64,000 nt of DNA, taken from Halichoerus grypus (taxonomy: Eukaryota > Chordata > Mammalia > Carnivora > Phocidae). The position numbers were made by a program, and so were the translations under genes. The DNA lies in assembly GCF_964656455.1 (NCBI RefSeq), contig NC_135714.1, positions 122,134,131-122,198,130 on the forward strand, read 5' to 3'. Under the pieces are notes generated by a model that saw only the letters and a program-made list of their open reading frames with translations, searched no databases and was not told where the DNA came from. Every line of letters starts with the position of its first letter. The first letter of the stretch is position 1. Below, in pieces: positions 45,254 through 56,764 of this stretch.

Positions 45254-48200
45254 ATGGCACTAAATTCATATCTTTCAATAGTTACTCTGAATGTAAATGG
45301 GCTAAATGCTCCCATGAAAAGACACAGGGTTTCAGATTGGATAAAAAAGCAGAACCCATCCATCTGCTGTCTATAAGAGACTCATTTTGAACCTAAAAAC
45401 ACCTTCACATTGAAAGTGAGGGGATGGAGAACCATTCATTTACCATAGTAATGGACCTCAAAAGAAAGCTGAGGTAGCAATCCTCATATTAGACAAATTA
45501 GATTTTAAACCAAAGACCATAGTAAGAGATGTAGAGGGACACTATATCATACTTAAAGGGTCTATCTAACAAGAAGATCTAACAATTGTAAATATCTATG
45601 CCCCCAACATGGGAGCAGCCAATTATATAAACCAATTAATAACCAAAATAAAAAAAAATATTGATAATAATACATTAATAGTAGGAAACCTCAACATTCC
45701 ACTAACAGCAAAGGACAGGTCATCTAAACAAAAGATCAACAAAGAAACAAGAGCTTTGAATGACACATTGGACCAGATGGACTTCATAGATATATACAGA
45801 ACATTCCATCCTAATACAACAGAATACTCATTCTTCTTGAGTGCACATGGAACTTTCTCCAGAATAGATCACATACTGGGTCCAAATCAGGTCTCAACTG
45901 ATACCAAAAGATTGAGTTTATTCCCTGCATATTTTCAGACCACAATGCTTTGAAACTGGAACTAAACCACAAGAAGAAATTTGGAAGGAACTCAAACACT
46001 TGGAAGTTAAAGACCATCCTGCTAAAGAATGACTGGGTCAACCAGGAAATTAAAGAAGAACTTAAACAATTCATTGAAACTAATGAAAATGAAAACACAT
46101 TGGTTCAAAACCTATGGGATACTGCAAAGGCGGTCTTAAGAGGAAAATATATAGCCATCCAAGCGTCTCTCAAAATATTAAAAAAATCCCAAATGCACAA
46201 GCTAACCTTACACCTAAAGGACCTGGAGAAAGAACAGCAAATAAAGACTAAACCATGCAGGAGAAGAGAAATAATAAAGATTAGAGGAGAAATCAATGAA
46301 ATAGAAACCAGAAAAACAGTAGAACAAATCAATGAAACTAGAAGCTGGTTCTTTGAAAGAATTAATAAGATTGATAAACCTCTGGCCAGACTTATCCAAA
46401 AGAAAACAGAAAGGACCTAAATCAATAAAATCATGAATGAAAGGGAAGAGATCATGACTAATACCAAGGAAATAGAAACAATTATTAAAAATTATTACCA
46501 GCAACTATATGCCAACAAATTAAGCAATCTGGAAGAAATGGATGCACTCCTGGAAACTTATACATACCAAGACTGAAACAAGAAGAAATAGACAATCTGA
46601 ACAGACCAATAACCAGTAAGGAAATTGAAGCAGTAATCAAAAATCTCCCAAAATGGGGCACCTGGGTGGCTCAGTTGTTAAGCGTCTGCCTTCGGCTCAG
46701 GTCATGATCCCAGGGTCCTGGGATCAAGCCCCGCATCAGGGTCCCTGCTTGGCAGGAAGCCTGCTTCTCCCTCTCCTACTACCCCTGCTTGTGTTCCCTC
46801 TCTCACTGTGTCTCTCTCTGTCAAATAAATAAATAAAATCTTAAAATAAAAAAAAAATCTCTTAAAAAACAAGAGTCCAGGGCCAGATAGCTGCCCAGGG
46901 GAATTCTACCAGACATTTAAAGAAGAAATAATACTATTCTACTGAAGCTGTTTCAAAAAAATAGAAATGGAAGGAAAACTTCCAAACTCATTCTATGAGG
47001 CCAGCATTACCCTGAGAGCAAAACCAGACAAAGACCCCAGCAAAAAGGAGAATTACAGACCAATATCCCTGATGAACATGAATGCCAAAATACTCAACAA
47101 GATCCTAGCCAATAGGATCCAACAGTACATTAGAAGGATTATTCACCACAACCAGGTGGGATTTATTCCTCGGATGCAAGGGTGGTTCAACATTCGCAAA
47201 TCAATCAACCTGATAGAGCACATTAATAAAAGAAAAGACAAGAACCATATGATCCACTCAATTGATGCAGAAAAGACATTTGACAAAATACAGCATCCTT
47301 TCCTGATTAAAACTCTTCAATGTATAGGGACAGAGGGAACATACCTCAATATCATTAAAGCCATCTTTGAAAAGCCCATAGCAAATATCATTCTCAATGA
47401 GGAAAAACTGAGAGCTTTTCCCCTAAGGTAAGGAACATGGCAGGGATGCCCACTCTCACCACTGTTGTTCAACATAGTACTAGAAGTCCTAGCCACAGCA
47501 ATCAGAAAACAAAAAGAAATAAAAGACACTCAAATTGGCAAAGAAGAAGTCAAACTCCCTCTCTTCACAGATGACATGATACTTTATGTGGAAAATCCAA
47601 AAGACTTCACCCCCAAATTACTAGAACTCATACAGTAATTCAACGTGGCAGGATACGAAATCAATGCACAGAAATTAGTTGCATTTCTATACACTAACAA
47701 TGTAACTGAAGAAAGAGAAATTAAGGAATCGATTCCATTTACAATAGCACCAAAAACCATAAGATACCTAGGAATAAATCTAACCAAAGCAGTAAATGAT
47801 CTATACTCTAGAAACTACAGAACACTTATGAAAGAAATTGAGGAAGACACAAAGAGATGGAAAAACATTCCATGTGCATGGATTGGAAGAATAAACATTG
47901 TGAAAGTGTCTATGCTACCCAGAGCAATCTACACTTTCAATGTAATCCCTATGAAAATACCACTGACATTTTTCACAGAGCTGGAACAAATAATCCTAAA
48001 ATTTGTATGGAACCAGAAAAGACCCCTAACTGCCAGGGGAATGTTGAAAAAGAAAACCAAAGCTGGGGGCATCACAATGCCTTACTTCAAGCTATATTAC
48101 AAAGCTGTGGTCATCAAGACAGCATGGTATTGGCACAGAAACAGACACATAGATCAATGGAACAGAATAGAGAGCCCAGAAATGGACCCTCAATATCATA

Positions 48201-49206
48201 TCTATGGTAAATTAATCTTCAACAAATCAGGAAAGAATATCCAATGGAAAAAAGACAGTCTCTTCAACAAATGGTGCTGGGGAAATTGGACAGCCACAGG
48301 CAGAAGAATGAAACTCGACCATTCTCTTACACCACAGACAAAGATAAACTCAAAATGGATGAAAGACCTCAATGTGAGACAGGAATCCATCAAAATCCTA
48401 GAGGAGGACACAGGCAGTAACCACTTTGACATCGGCCCCAGAAACTTCTTTCAAAACACGTCTCTAAAGGCAAGGGAAACAAAAGTAAAAATGAACTTTT
48501 GGGATTTCATCAAGATAAAAAGCTTTTGCACAGCAAAGGAAACGGTCAACAAAATAAAAAGGCAATCCACGGAATGGGAGAAGATATTTGCAAATGACAT
48601 ATCAGATAAAGGGCTGGTATCCAAGATCTATAAAGAACTTATCAAATTCAACACCCAAAAAAACAAATAATCCAGTCAAGAAATTGGCAGAAGATATGAA
48701 CAGACACTTCTCCAAAGAAGACATACAAATGGCTAACAGACACATGAAAAAATGCTCCACATCACTAGCCATCAGGGAAATACAAATCAAAATGACAATG
48801 AGATACCACCTTACAGCAGTTAGAATGGCAAGAATTAACAAAACAGGAAACAACAAATGTTGGCGAGGATGTGAAGAAAGGGGAACCCTCTTACACTGTT
48901 GGTGGGAATGCAAGCTGGTGCAGCCACTCTGGAAAATAGTATGTAGGTTCCTCAAGACATTAAAAAGCTACCCTATGACCCAGCAATTGCACTACAGGTA
49001 TTTACCCCAAAGATACAGATGTAGTGAAAAGAAGGGGCACATGCACCCCAATGTTCATAGCAGCAATGTCCACAATAGCCAAACTGTGGAAGGAATCGAG
49101 ATGCCCTTCAACAGATGAATGGATAAAGAAGATGTGGTTCATATATACCATGGAATATTACTCAGCCATCAGAAAGAATGAATACCTACCATTTGCATCA
49201 ACATGA
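45254..49206 (+). pseudogene. L1-A ORF2, broken and split by a SINE
   Basis: Start at ATG 45254 (MALNSYLSIVTLNVNGLNAP), with a stop within the endonuclease at CTA-TAA near 45372. Open pieces are: endonuclease end 45609-45953 (SRIDHILG), linker 45950-46420, RT N-part 46967-47431 ([12 protein letters not shown]), catalytic box FTDD near 47572, C-part 47645-48670 and zinc-knuckle region to 49118 ([18 protein letters not shown]). The SINE at 46655-46853 separates linker from RT. Full-length relatives have about 1,275 residues. At least six interruptions are visible. Confidence 0.88.
46655..46853 (+). mobile_element. CAN-SINE inside L1-A ORF2
   Basis: Head 'ggggcacctgggtggctcag', B box 'gggatcaagcccc', AATAAA/poly-A tail. 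Flanks aaaaatctcccaaaa (46639-46653) and aaaaatctcttaaaa (about 46854-46868) form a 15-bp duplication with two mismatches. Sense to the host L1. Confidence 0.96.
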
Positions 49207-49572
49207 ATGGAACTTGAGGGGATTATGCTAAGTGAAATAAGTCAAGCAGAGAAAGACAATTATCATATGGTTTCACTCATATGTGGAACATAAGGTATAG
49301 CATGGAGGACCATAGGGGAAGGGAAGGAAAACTGAATGGAAAGAAATCAGAGAGGGGGAAAAACCATGAGAGACTCTGGACTCCAGGAAACAAACTGAGG
49401 GTTAGAGAAGGGAGGGGGTGGGGGGATGGGGTAACTGGGTGATGGGTATTAAGGAGGGCATGTATTGTGATGAGCACTGGGTGTTATACACAACTAATGA
49501 ATCGTTGAACACTACATCAAAAATTAATGATGTACTATTTGTTGGCTAACTAAACATAATAATAATAAAAAG

Positions 49573-50555
49573 CTAATATATTCAATACCCACCCCCAAAT
49601 TTCACAAATTGGTGCCATGTTTGAAATATTAAATGAACAGAAGTCTAAAATCTGAAGTTATGACTCCCAAAGAAATGATAACTCATTCTTTTATGTATTT
49701 GCAATATTCAATTCTTGGCTTTAATATACAAATAAAATACTACATTATTTCAAAACCTTGGACAGAATACCTACATTTTAATTTTTTAAATATTTAAGAG
49801 AAAATTCTATTTTGTGAAGGTAAGTTATCTTAAGCAAGACACTAATAAGTATTCAGATATTCTTGTAATGTTATTGAAATTAAATTTGTCAAAAGCAGGT
49901 ATTTGGGGACATATTATTTTCCAGCTCAAGTTATGGAGAACTGTGCTCTAACTGGTCTTGTCACTGCAAAATTTTTTTATTGAGGCTCTTTGAAACAATA
50001 TTGAATTTAATATTAATAACTTGAAAGCACATGGAATTCTTAACTCTGCAATCCAAATGTGAAGACAAAATGTTCATTTCCTTTAATTTTTTTTTTTTTA
50101 CCTATGAGCCTCTCTAACAGTGTAATGCACTTTTCATTGTTTTAAAAATGATTTAAATACAACTCACTCTTGCTTTTGCAATGCCACTCAGATTTTGCAA
50201 GATTTTATTAGTATTTTGTCATCTCTAATAATTTTACTTTTGTTCTGAACTTAGATCTTATAATTACAAAATTGACACAGCGTATTTTTTGATGATCATT
50301 GCTTGTTGTATGTCCTACTTGGAAAAGATTCTAATTAAACTCAGCATAAAAACAGACAATGAAATCATGAGATTCTTTCTGTAAAATGTTAAGTACAATA
50401 ATCATGAAATGAAATCTCCATTTGATAATTTTAGTGTATTGGGTATATTCCAGGGCACTTTAGTTAAAAACACATCTGATTCCTATAAAGATGGCATTTT
50501 TATATACCATTGAGTCTCTTGATAAAAAAACACTACTGGCTATGATAAGAACACA
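49573..50555. other. Unassigned AT-rich sequence
   Basis: No repeat or gene recognised between L1-A and the microsatellite. Confidence 0.4.
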
Positions 50556-50561
50556 AGAGCT

Positions 50562-50589
50562 AGTTTGTTTGTTTGTTTGTTTGTTTGTT

Positions 50590-50641
<52 letters not shown>

Positions 50642-50642
50642 T
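50562..50642 (+). repeat. Compound (GTTT)n(CTTT)n microsatellite
   Basis: About 7 GTTT units followed by about 13 CTTT units, uninterrupted. It produces the Phe/Leu/Ser run in the overlapping chance frame. Likely length-variable. Confidence 0.97.
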
Positions 50643-52680
50643 TCTATTATTAACACTACCAGGAAGTGCCTAGACTACACACATATCAACACGCACATGT
50701 TGAATAGTAGCTAAAATGTTTATAATTTCCACCAATCCAGGAATATGAATGACATTGGATTTCCCAGCAGCAATACTGGATGCTAAAAAAAAAAATAGAG
50801 CAATGTGTTCACAACTCACAAGTAAAACCAAGTGTCTAAAAAATATAACTTCTCAGGTAGATTTTCTTAAGCTACTAAAGGATATATTACACTAAAATGA
50901 ATAAAGCAGGAAAGAAGACATAGGATCTTGAAAAGGATCCAACAGCAGAAAGAGGTGAAAGGAATTTGTATGAACTTGTCAAAAGTAAGTCCCAAGATAA
51001 GAGATATGCAGAAAGCCCACACACAGCTATCATGGAAGAGAAAATGTAAGATTCCAGAAAAAAAAAACTTTTAGTAAAAAATAAAAAAATAAGTAGTACT
51101 GCAGTTACTGGCAGATTACCTTAGAAGTTTGACTGCTTTGAAAATTATATTCATAAATATTTTACAGAGCTGTTAGAGAGTATAGAAAGACACAGCTTTT
51201 GACTTAAATAAAACTAGGTAAATGGGGAAAAAATAAGGCAATTGTCATTTCCAAAGGGGAAAGATCTAATGACAAACCATATTCATGTTAAAATACTTGG
51301 GCTTGGCAGTGACAAATATCCACACACATGTTTCCATAATAATGAAAACACCAAAAATAGATTTAACCCTCCAAATTGTGATATTATATTGGGGAGTAGA
51401 AAAAGGATAAGGAGAAGGAATCTTCATCTATTTGAAGAAGAAGTCAATAGATATTGCCTAAAAAGTAAAGAATCAAGAGAATAGTTTGCATATATTGAAA
51501 AATACAGAAATAAATGCCAAGCATAAGATAAAAACAGTAAATGTAAAGTAACTGCCCCTGAGGAGAAGAAGTTAGGAAATGAAGAACATCACCAAAAGAT
51601 AGAAGGATGTTTTGGAGATTCTGGGATAATAAGGTGAGCATATATTCTGGTTTGCCCAGCATAGTCTGAGTTTATAGAGTTTTTCCTCAGTATTATTCCT
51701 GTCCAGTTTAGCATTTTCCTTGATTACTCATATTTAATGAAGTTTTGTTCTTAATAGTTGCATTAAAATAAGACGGTTGGGTTTGGCAGAACTCTACTTG
51801 GACCTTCCAGTTTCTGACATGGCTTTATTTAGTGACTGAGAGATTCATGTACAGTAGAGTTCTTACCTTAATAGGTGAGTTAAATCTGTAGTAGTTAATT
51901 GGGTATAGTTAAATTTGAAAGATAATCAACAATAAACTGCCTTCCTTCACTGAGATTTTCCAGACACAATATAACAAATGCTACCCTCCAAGAGAGCTAA
52001 CAGACCCTTGCCTATGAAACCAAGTGTCTGTCAACACAAATGATTAGGGCAGTCATCTCTTCCAAGTCTCAGGTGGGTAGCAGGAAAAATATTCTGTGCC
52101 TCTACCCTGTGAGTCAATTGGCATAATGGCTAGTTGTACCTGACTCATGTCAGGGTCTGCAAGATGAAAGAAGCTACCAGACCACTAATTTGAGGAACAG
52201 AAAAAAAGATCAGTGTGAAACATGAGAACTTACAGGCTAGATATATATGAAATATATGGAAGAAATAAAAGCAGAGCAGTTCTTCTGTAGAGTAGATAGA
52301 CATTAGGCTGAATGCTATATGCTACAGTTTAGTTGTTTATTATATGATATAAATCTACAACTATTTAGCTTATCATTTGGTAATGCTTTTTTGTTTTACA
52401 TATTCTTTCAGCAGCAATGACCTAAAAAAAAAAAAGTACTTATTTAATCAAAATTCATGCTAAATTTCTCTCAAAAAAGTGATAATAAATGTACAACTCA
52501 CTCAAAATGCTTACTATCCTCCATGCCAGGAGGATTACAGAGATATCATTAGTTGTATTTAAAATCAGTAATCAGAAATCTGCTCAAGAAATGCCAACAT
52601 CTATTTTTAACTATTGATATTTCTATTAACAAGACTGTGTCCAGATATAACCAAATGTGCAGCTACAGCAGGCGCATCAC
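50643..52680. other. Unassigned sequence
   Basis: Two kilobases without a recognisable element. The open frame at 51242-51484 (+, 80 codons) has no domain. Confidence 0.4.
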
Positions 52681-52750
52681 AAATTTGAACACTACGTCTG
52701 AAACTAATGGTGTACTATATGTTGGCTAATTGAATTTAAATGAAAAAAAG
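52681..52750 (+). mobile_element. Extremely short 5'-truncated L1 tail (about 70 bp)
   Basis: Matches the last bases of L1-A: 'gaacactacgtctgaaacta', 'tgtactatatgttggctaat', then an A-rich tail. Flanks gcgcatcac (52672-52680) and gtgcatcac (52754-52762) form a 9-bp duplication with one mismatch, supporting target-primed insertion. Confidence 0.85.
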
Positions 52751-53028
52751 AAAGTGCATCACTTATTCTGTGAAGCATGACTCTTCATTTAGATCAAATG
52801 ACAGTCCTTCTCTATTCAGCTAATTTTCTCGTATAAAAAAATGAAGTGATAGCTGTTAACATGCCAACTCTATTAGCAAAAGCAAAACATCATAAACAGT
52901 TAATTATGCCAGTTTCATATCTGTGCTATCAGATCCTTCAAATACAAAATGAGTTAATTCTAATAATGGTTTGATTTTTTTCATACAACTTATGGAATCA
53001 AAGTGACACTTAAAAATTCATACTATTT

Positions 53029-53220
53029 GGGGCGCCTGGGTGGCTCAGTTGGTTAAGCAACTGCCTTCGGCTCAGGTCATGATCCTGGAGTCCCTGGATC
53101 GAGTCCCGCATCAGGCTCCCTGCTCGGCAGGGAGTCTGCTTCTCCCTCTGACCCTCCCCCCTCTCATGTGCTCTCTCTCATTCTCTCTCTCTCAAATAAA
53201 TAAATAAAATCTTTAAAAAA
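53029..53220 (+). mobile_element. CAN-SINE, young
   Basis: Head 'ggggcgcctgggtggctcag', B box 'ggatcgagtcccg', body 'ctctgaccctcccccctctc', poly-A. Perfect 17-bp duplication aaaaattcatactattt at 53012-53028 and 53221-53237, the longest in the window. Same body subtype as the copy at 10514. Confidence 0.98.
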
Positions 53221-53638
53221 AAAAATTCATACTATTTAAGATGAAACATCTGACATTATCATGAATGCTATTGAGAAAAAAGTATTTTTTCCAGTAAAAA
53301 TGTATATATACAAATTTTGATGGAGTAGAATATATTATCATGATAAGAACAATGTTCTTACTAAATTGAAAATACATGATACAGGCATATACTTAGAACT
53401 GACTGTGGTGCACACATAATTCATAACAGAATCTAAGCAGTTAAAAAATAAGCAGAGGTCTTAAAATTTTACAAAAAAAATTATAAATATTTTATATATG
53501 CAACTGACTACAGAATTTTGCAACAAAGCTAAAGTGAAAATAAAACAAGAGCCAAAAAAAAAAAAAAGAACTTCCACAAGGCAGTGTAAATTTTCTCTTT
53601 GGTACCTCCCTTCAAATATTTAAGTCTTTGAAGAAAAC

Positions 53639-53840
53639 TTTTTTTTTAAAGATTTATTTATTCTAGAGAGAGAACACAGGGGGGACAGAAGGGTAGAGGG
53701 AGAGGGAGAAGGAGAATCTCAAGCAGACACCCCACTGAGCACAGAGCCCAACACAGGGCTTGATCTCACAACCCTGAGAACATGACCTGAGTGGAAATCA
53801 AGAGTCAGATGCTTAACCGACTGAGCCACCCAGGTGCCCC
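53639..53840 (-). mobile_element. CAN-SINE, antisense
   Basis: T-rich start, 'aaagatttatttattctag', body 'cagacaccccactgagcac', head 'gagccacccaggtgcccc'. Perfect 10-bp duplication tgaagaaaac at 53629-53638 and 53841-53850. Confidence 0.96.
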
Positions 53841-53957
53841 TGAAGAAAACCTTTGTAAAACAACCTAAGTGTCTTTTAAAAACATGGAACTTTTTGTTAG
53901 GAAGTGCTTTACATTTAGATTACATCTTGTTCAGAGTAATTTAAAAATCAATAATTG

Positions 53958-54165
53958 GGGGTGCCTGGTTGGCACAGTGGGTTAAGCATCCGACTCTTGG
54001 TTTCAGCTCAGGTTGTGATCTCAGGGTCATGAGATTGAGCCCTGCATTGGGCTCCATACTCAGCGCAGAGTCTGCTTGAGATTCTCTCTCCTTCTGCCCC
54101 TCCTGCTTCTACAAGCTCACACACTCTTTCTCTCACTCTCCCTCTCTCTCAAATAAATATATTTT
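53958..54165 (+). mobile_element. CAN-SINE, older subtype
   Basis: Head 'ggtgcctggttggcacagtg', then 'catccgactcttggtttcag', a diagnostic of the older CAN-SINE subtype, and tail AAATAAATATATTTT. Duplication taaaaatcaataattg / ttaaatcaataattg at about 53942-53957 and 54165-54179. Confidence 0.95.
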
Positions 54166-54925
54166 TAAATCAATAATTGAAGATTAAATAATTAGGAGAC
54201 TAAAAATCTTCAGGTTTTGGAGCTTTTACTGAATTGCAATGGTTAAAAAGAAAGTTTGCAAACCAGAAGATACTGAAATATACCACTACAAATGTAAAGT
54301 AAGCAAAAAATCTATGTGACATTGAATTTGGTGATGTTTTCATATTAATACCAAAAGCACATTCTGTGAAAGAAAAACTTGGTAAGTTGAACTTTTATTA
54401 AAATTAAAATTTTCTCTGCAGTGAAAGAAATGTGTAAGGGAATAGAAAGACCAGCCATAGACTGGGATAAATTATTTGGAAACTACATATCTGATAAAAG
54501 TTTTGTATCCAAATTATAGAAAAAATTTTAAAACTCAACAATAAAAATAACTTTTTAATGGGCAAAATATCTGGACACCTCACTAAAGATGACATACAGA
54601 GGGAAAATAAACATATGAAAATAGGCTCAAAATCATTTGTCATTAGGGAACTGCAAATTAAAACAACAAATAGATACCACTACACAACCATTAGCATAGC
54701 TAATATCCAAAAATTTAATAATGCCAATTACTGGCATGGATGCAAAGCAACAGAAACTTTCATTTATGATGGTGAGAATGCAAAATGGTTTAGCCACAAC
54801 ACACACCAAAAAAAGTGGTTTGGACGCTTTGGAAGACAGTTTGACAATTTCTTCTTTTTTTTAAAGATTTTATTTATTTATCTGAGAGAGTGCATGAGAG
54901 GGGAGAGGGTCAGAAAGAGAAGCAG

Positions 54926-55801
54926 AGGGAGAAGGAAAGATGGCGGCGGAGTAGGGGACCCTATTTCAACTGGTCCCCGGAATTGAGCTGGATATCTACC
55001 AGACCACTCTGAACACCCATGAAACCAGCCTGAGATGTAAGAAGATCTGGATCGCTACAAACAGAATATCGCAGGCAGTTGGTTTTGAGGTATGAAGCGG
55101 GGAGCCGTGATTCCGTGGACAGATATGGGAGGATAAATGGCAGCATGAGGGTGCCTGGCCATGGAGATCCTACACCGCGGGGGAGTGACAGCCTCGCGCG
55201 CTGGGGACAGGGCACAAACTCACAGACCGGTAGCGGCGGGGAAAGGACTTTAGGGCAGCCCCAGGGATGGAAACCTGGAGTGGCGGGGTCGTGCGGGTGA
55301 ACTGGGAGCGGCTGGCAGCTTTAGAAGCACAAAAGGCAGAGACATGCCCCGACCTGGAGGCAGGACTGGGGGTGCTGCGGAGGGGCGCACAACCCCGGCT
55401 GCTGCAGTTTATAGCAGCACAGACAGAAATGGAGACAGTGTGGCCTGGAGAGCTCACTGAGGAACAGACTGCAGTCTCTCTGCTCTGAGGCAGAGGGTAG
55501 GAAATGGTCTCTTCTGCTCTGACTCGCGGAAGAGATGTGGAAAGTCTCCAGGGAAAGCCGCCAGAGAACAAAAGCTACCAAAAACTGATTCCCGCTGAGC
55601 CCATCCCCCGCCACAGGGGGCAGGGCAACTCTGCCCAAACAGGGTTGCCTGAGTAACAGCAGGGCAGGCCCCTCTCCCAGAAAACAGGCTGGGAAAACAA
55701 GAGGCCAGCAACCCTAAGGTCCCAAGAAAACAGGTGCATCTTGCTTGCCTTCTGGTCAATAATTTGGACTCTATACATTCCCTCAAACACCCATCAACAG
55801 A
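54926..55801 (+). promoter_or_regulatory. L1-B 5' UTR (internal promoter region)
   Basis: The most GC- and CpG-rich stretch of the window ('gatggcggcggagtagg', 'agtggcggggtcgtgcggg', 'cacaaccccggctgctgc'). It precedes ORF1 directly, as L1 internal pol II promoters do. It lacks the T-rich block seen in L1-A. Open frames on both strands at 54961-55825 are UTR readings without domains. Confidence 0.72.
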
Positions 55802-56689
55802 ATGACTAGGAGGAGGAACCCCCAAAATAGAAAAGACTCAGAGATTATGACTTATGCTGCAGATTTACAAATGGATGCAGATATAACCAAGATGTCGGAG
55901 ATGGAATTCAGGCTAGCAATTGTGAAGACAATGGCTAGAATGGAGAAATCAATTAACGACAACATAGAGTCTCTAAGGGCAGAAACGAAAGGTGAATTGG
56001 CAGAACTTAAAAATGCTATCAATGAGATCCAATCCAATCTAGATAATCTAACAGCTAGGGTAAGTGAGGCAGAAGAACGAATAAGCGACCTGGAGGACAC
56101 TATAATAGATAAAAAGGGAAAAGAGGAGGCCAGGGAAAAACAACTCAGAATCCATGAAAATAGAATCAGAGAAATAAGTGACACCATGAAGCGTTCCAAT
56201 GTCAGAATTGATATCCTGGAGGGAGTGGAGAGAGAGAGAGGACTAGAAGATGTATTTGAGCAAATCGTAGCCCAGAACTTCCCTAATCTGGGGATTGAAA
56301 CAAACATTCGTGTCCTAGAAGCAGAGAGGACCCCTCCCAAGATCAAGGAAAACAGGCCAACACCCCGGCATGTAATAGTAAAACTTGCAAATCTTAGAAC
56401 CAAGGAAACCATCTTACAGGCAGTTAGGGGGAAGAGATTCCTTACGTACAGAGGGAGGAACATCAGAATAACGTCAGGCCTATCCACAGAGACCTGGCAA
56501 GCCAGAAAGGCCTGGCAAGACATATTCAGGGTACTAAATGAGAAGAACATGCAGCCAAGAATACTTTATCCGGCAAGGCTGTCATTTAGAATGGATGGAG
56601 AGATGCAGAGCTTCCACGACTGGCAGAAACTGAAAGAATGTGTGACCACTAAGCCGGCCCTGCAAGAAATATTAAGGGGGGTTCTATAA
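55802..56689 (+). CDS. L1 ORF1 protein (ORF1p), complete frame
   Basis: A 295-codon open frame starting MTRRRNPQNRKDSE and ending KPALQEILRGVL. ORF1p is the L1 RNA-binding chaperone: it forms trimers, coats its own mRNA and packages it in cytoplasmic particles. Visible parts are a basic N-terminus, a coiled coil at about residues 45-155 (heptad-rich NAINEIQSNLDNL, VSEAEERISDLED), an RRM-type domain at about 131-225, and a C-terminal domain with the family motif STETWQARKAW (228-238) and YPARLSF (256-262). The length is close to expectation, somewhat under the human 338 residues. ORF2 begins 75 bp later, the usual bicistronic arrangement. No stop or frameshift is seen. Expression would depend on the L1-B 5' UTR. 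This is a transposon gene, not a host gene. Confidence 0.92.
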   Translation: MTRRRNPQNRKDSEIMTYAADLQMDADITKMSEMEFRLAIVKTMARMEKSINDNIESLRAETKGELAELKNAINEIQSNLDNLTARVSEAEERISDLEDTIIDKKGKEEAREKQLRIHENRIREISDTMKRSNVRIDILEGVERERGLEDVFEQIVAQNFPNLGIETNIRVLEAERTPPKIKENRPTPRHVIVKLANLRTKETILQAVRGKRFLTYRGRNIRITSGLSTETWQARKAWQDIFRVLNEKNMQPRILYPARLSFRMDGEMQSFHDWQKLKECVTTKPALQEILRGVL

Positions 56690-56764
56690 AAGGAGAAAGA
56701 TCCCAAGAGTGATATACAACAGAAATTTACAGGGACAATCTATAAAAACGTCTTCATAGGCAAC

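Larger units (their letters stand above)
42687..49572 (+). mobile_element. L1-A: full-length L1, decayed
   Basis: Begins at the L1 5' signature 'ggcaagatggtggaggagta'. It has a 1.6-kb 5' UTR, ORF1 remnant (44309-45173), ORF2 remnant (45254-about 49200) and a 3' UTR ending in an A-rich (AATA)n tail near 49572. A SINE sits in ORF2 (46655-46853). No convincing target duplication remains. Both ORFs contain several stops and frameshifts, so it is inactive. It is a close relative of L1-B, but its 5' UTR is about 740 bp longer. Confidence 0.9.

Noticed and set aside
42661..49590. Target duplication for L1-A (atttcaatattc / atatattcaatac)
   Set aside because: Only loosely similar and not positioned cleanly at both ends, so it was not accepted as a TSD.
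55170..55825. Overlapping frames of 105 to 133 codons in GC-rich DNA, resembling exons at a CpG island
   Set aside because: They lie within the L1-B 5' UTR, on both strands and in several frames, with matching (broken) sequence in the L1-A 5' UTR. The CpG richness is that of the L1 promoter.
55852..56550. 232-codon minus-strand frame
   Set aside because: Exact antisense shadow of the intact L1 ORF1 at 55802-56689.
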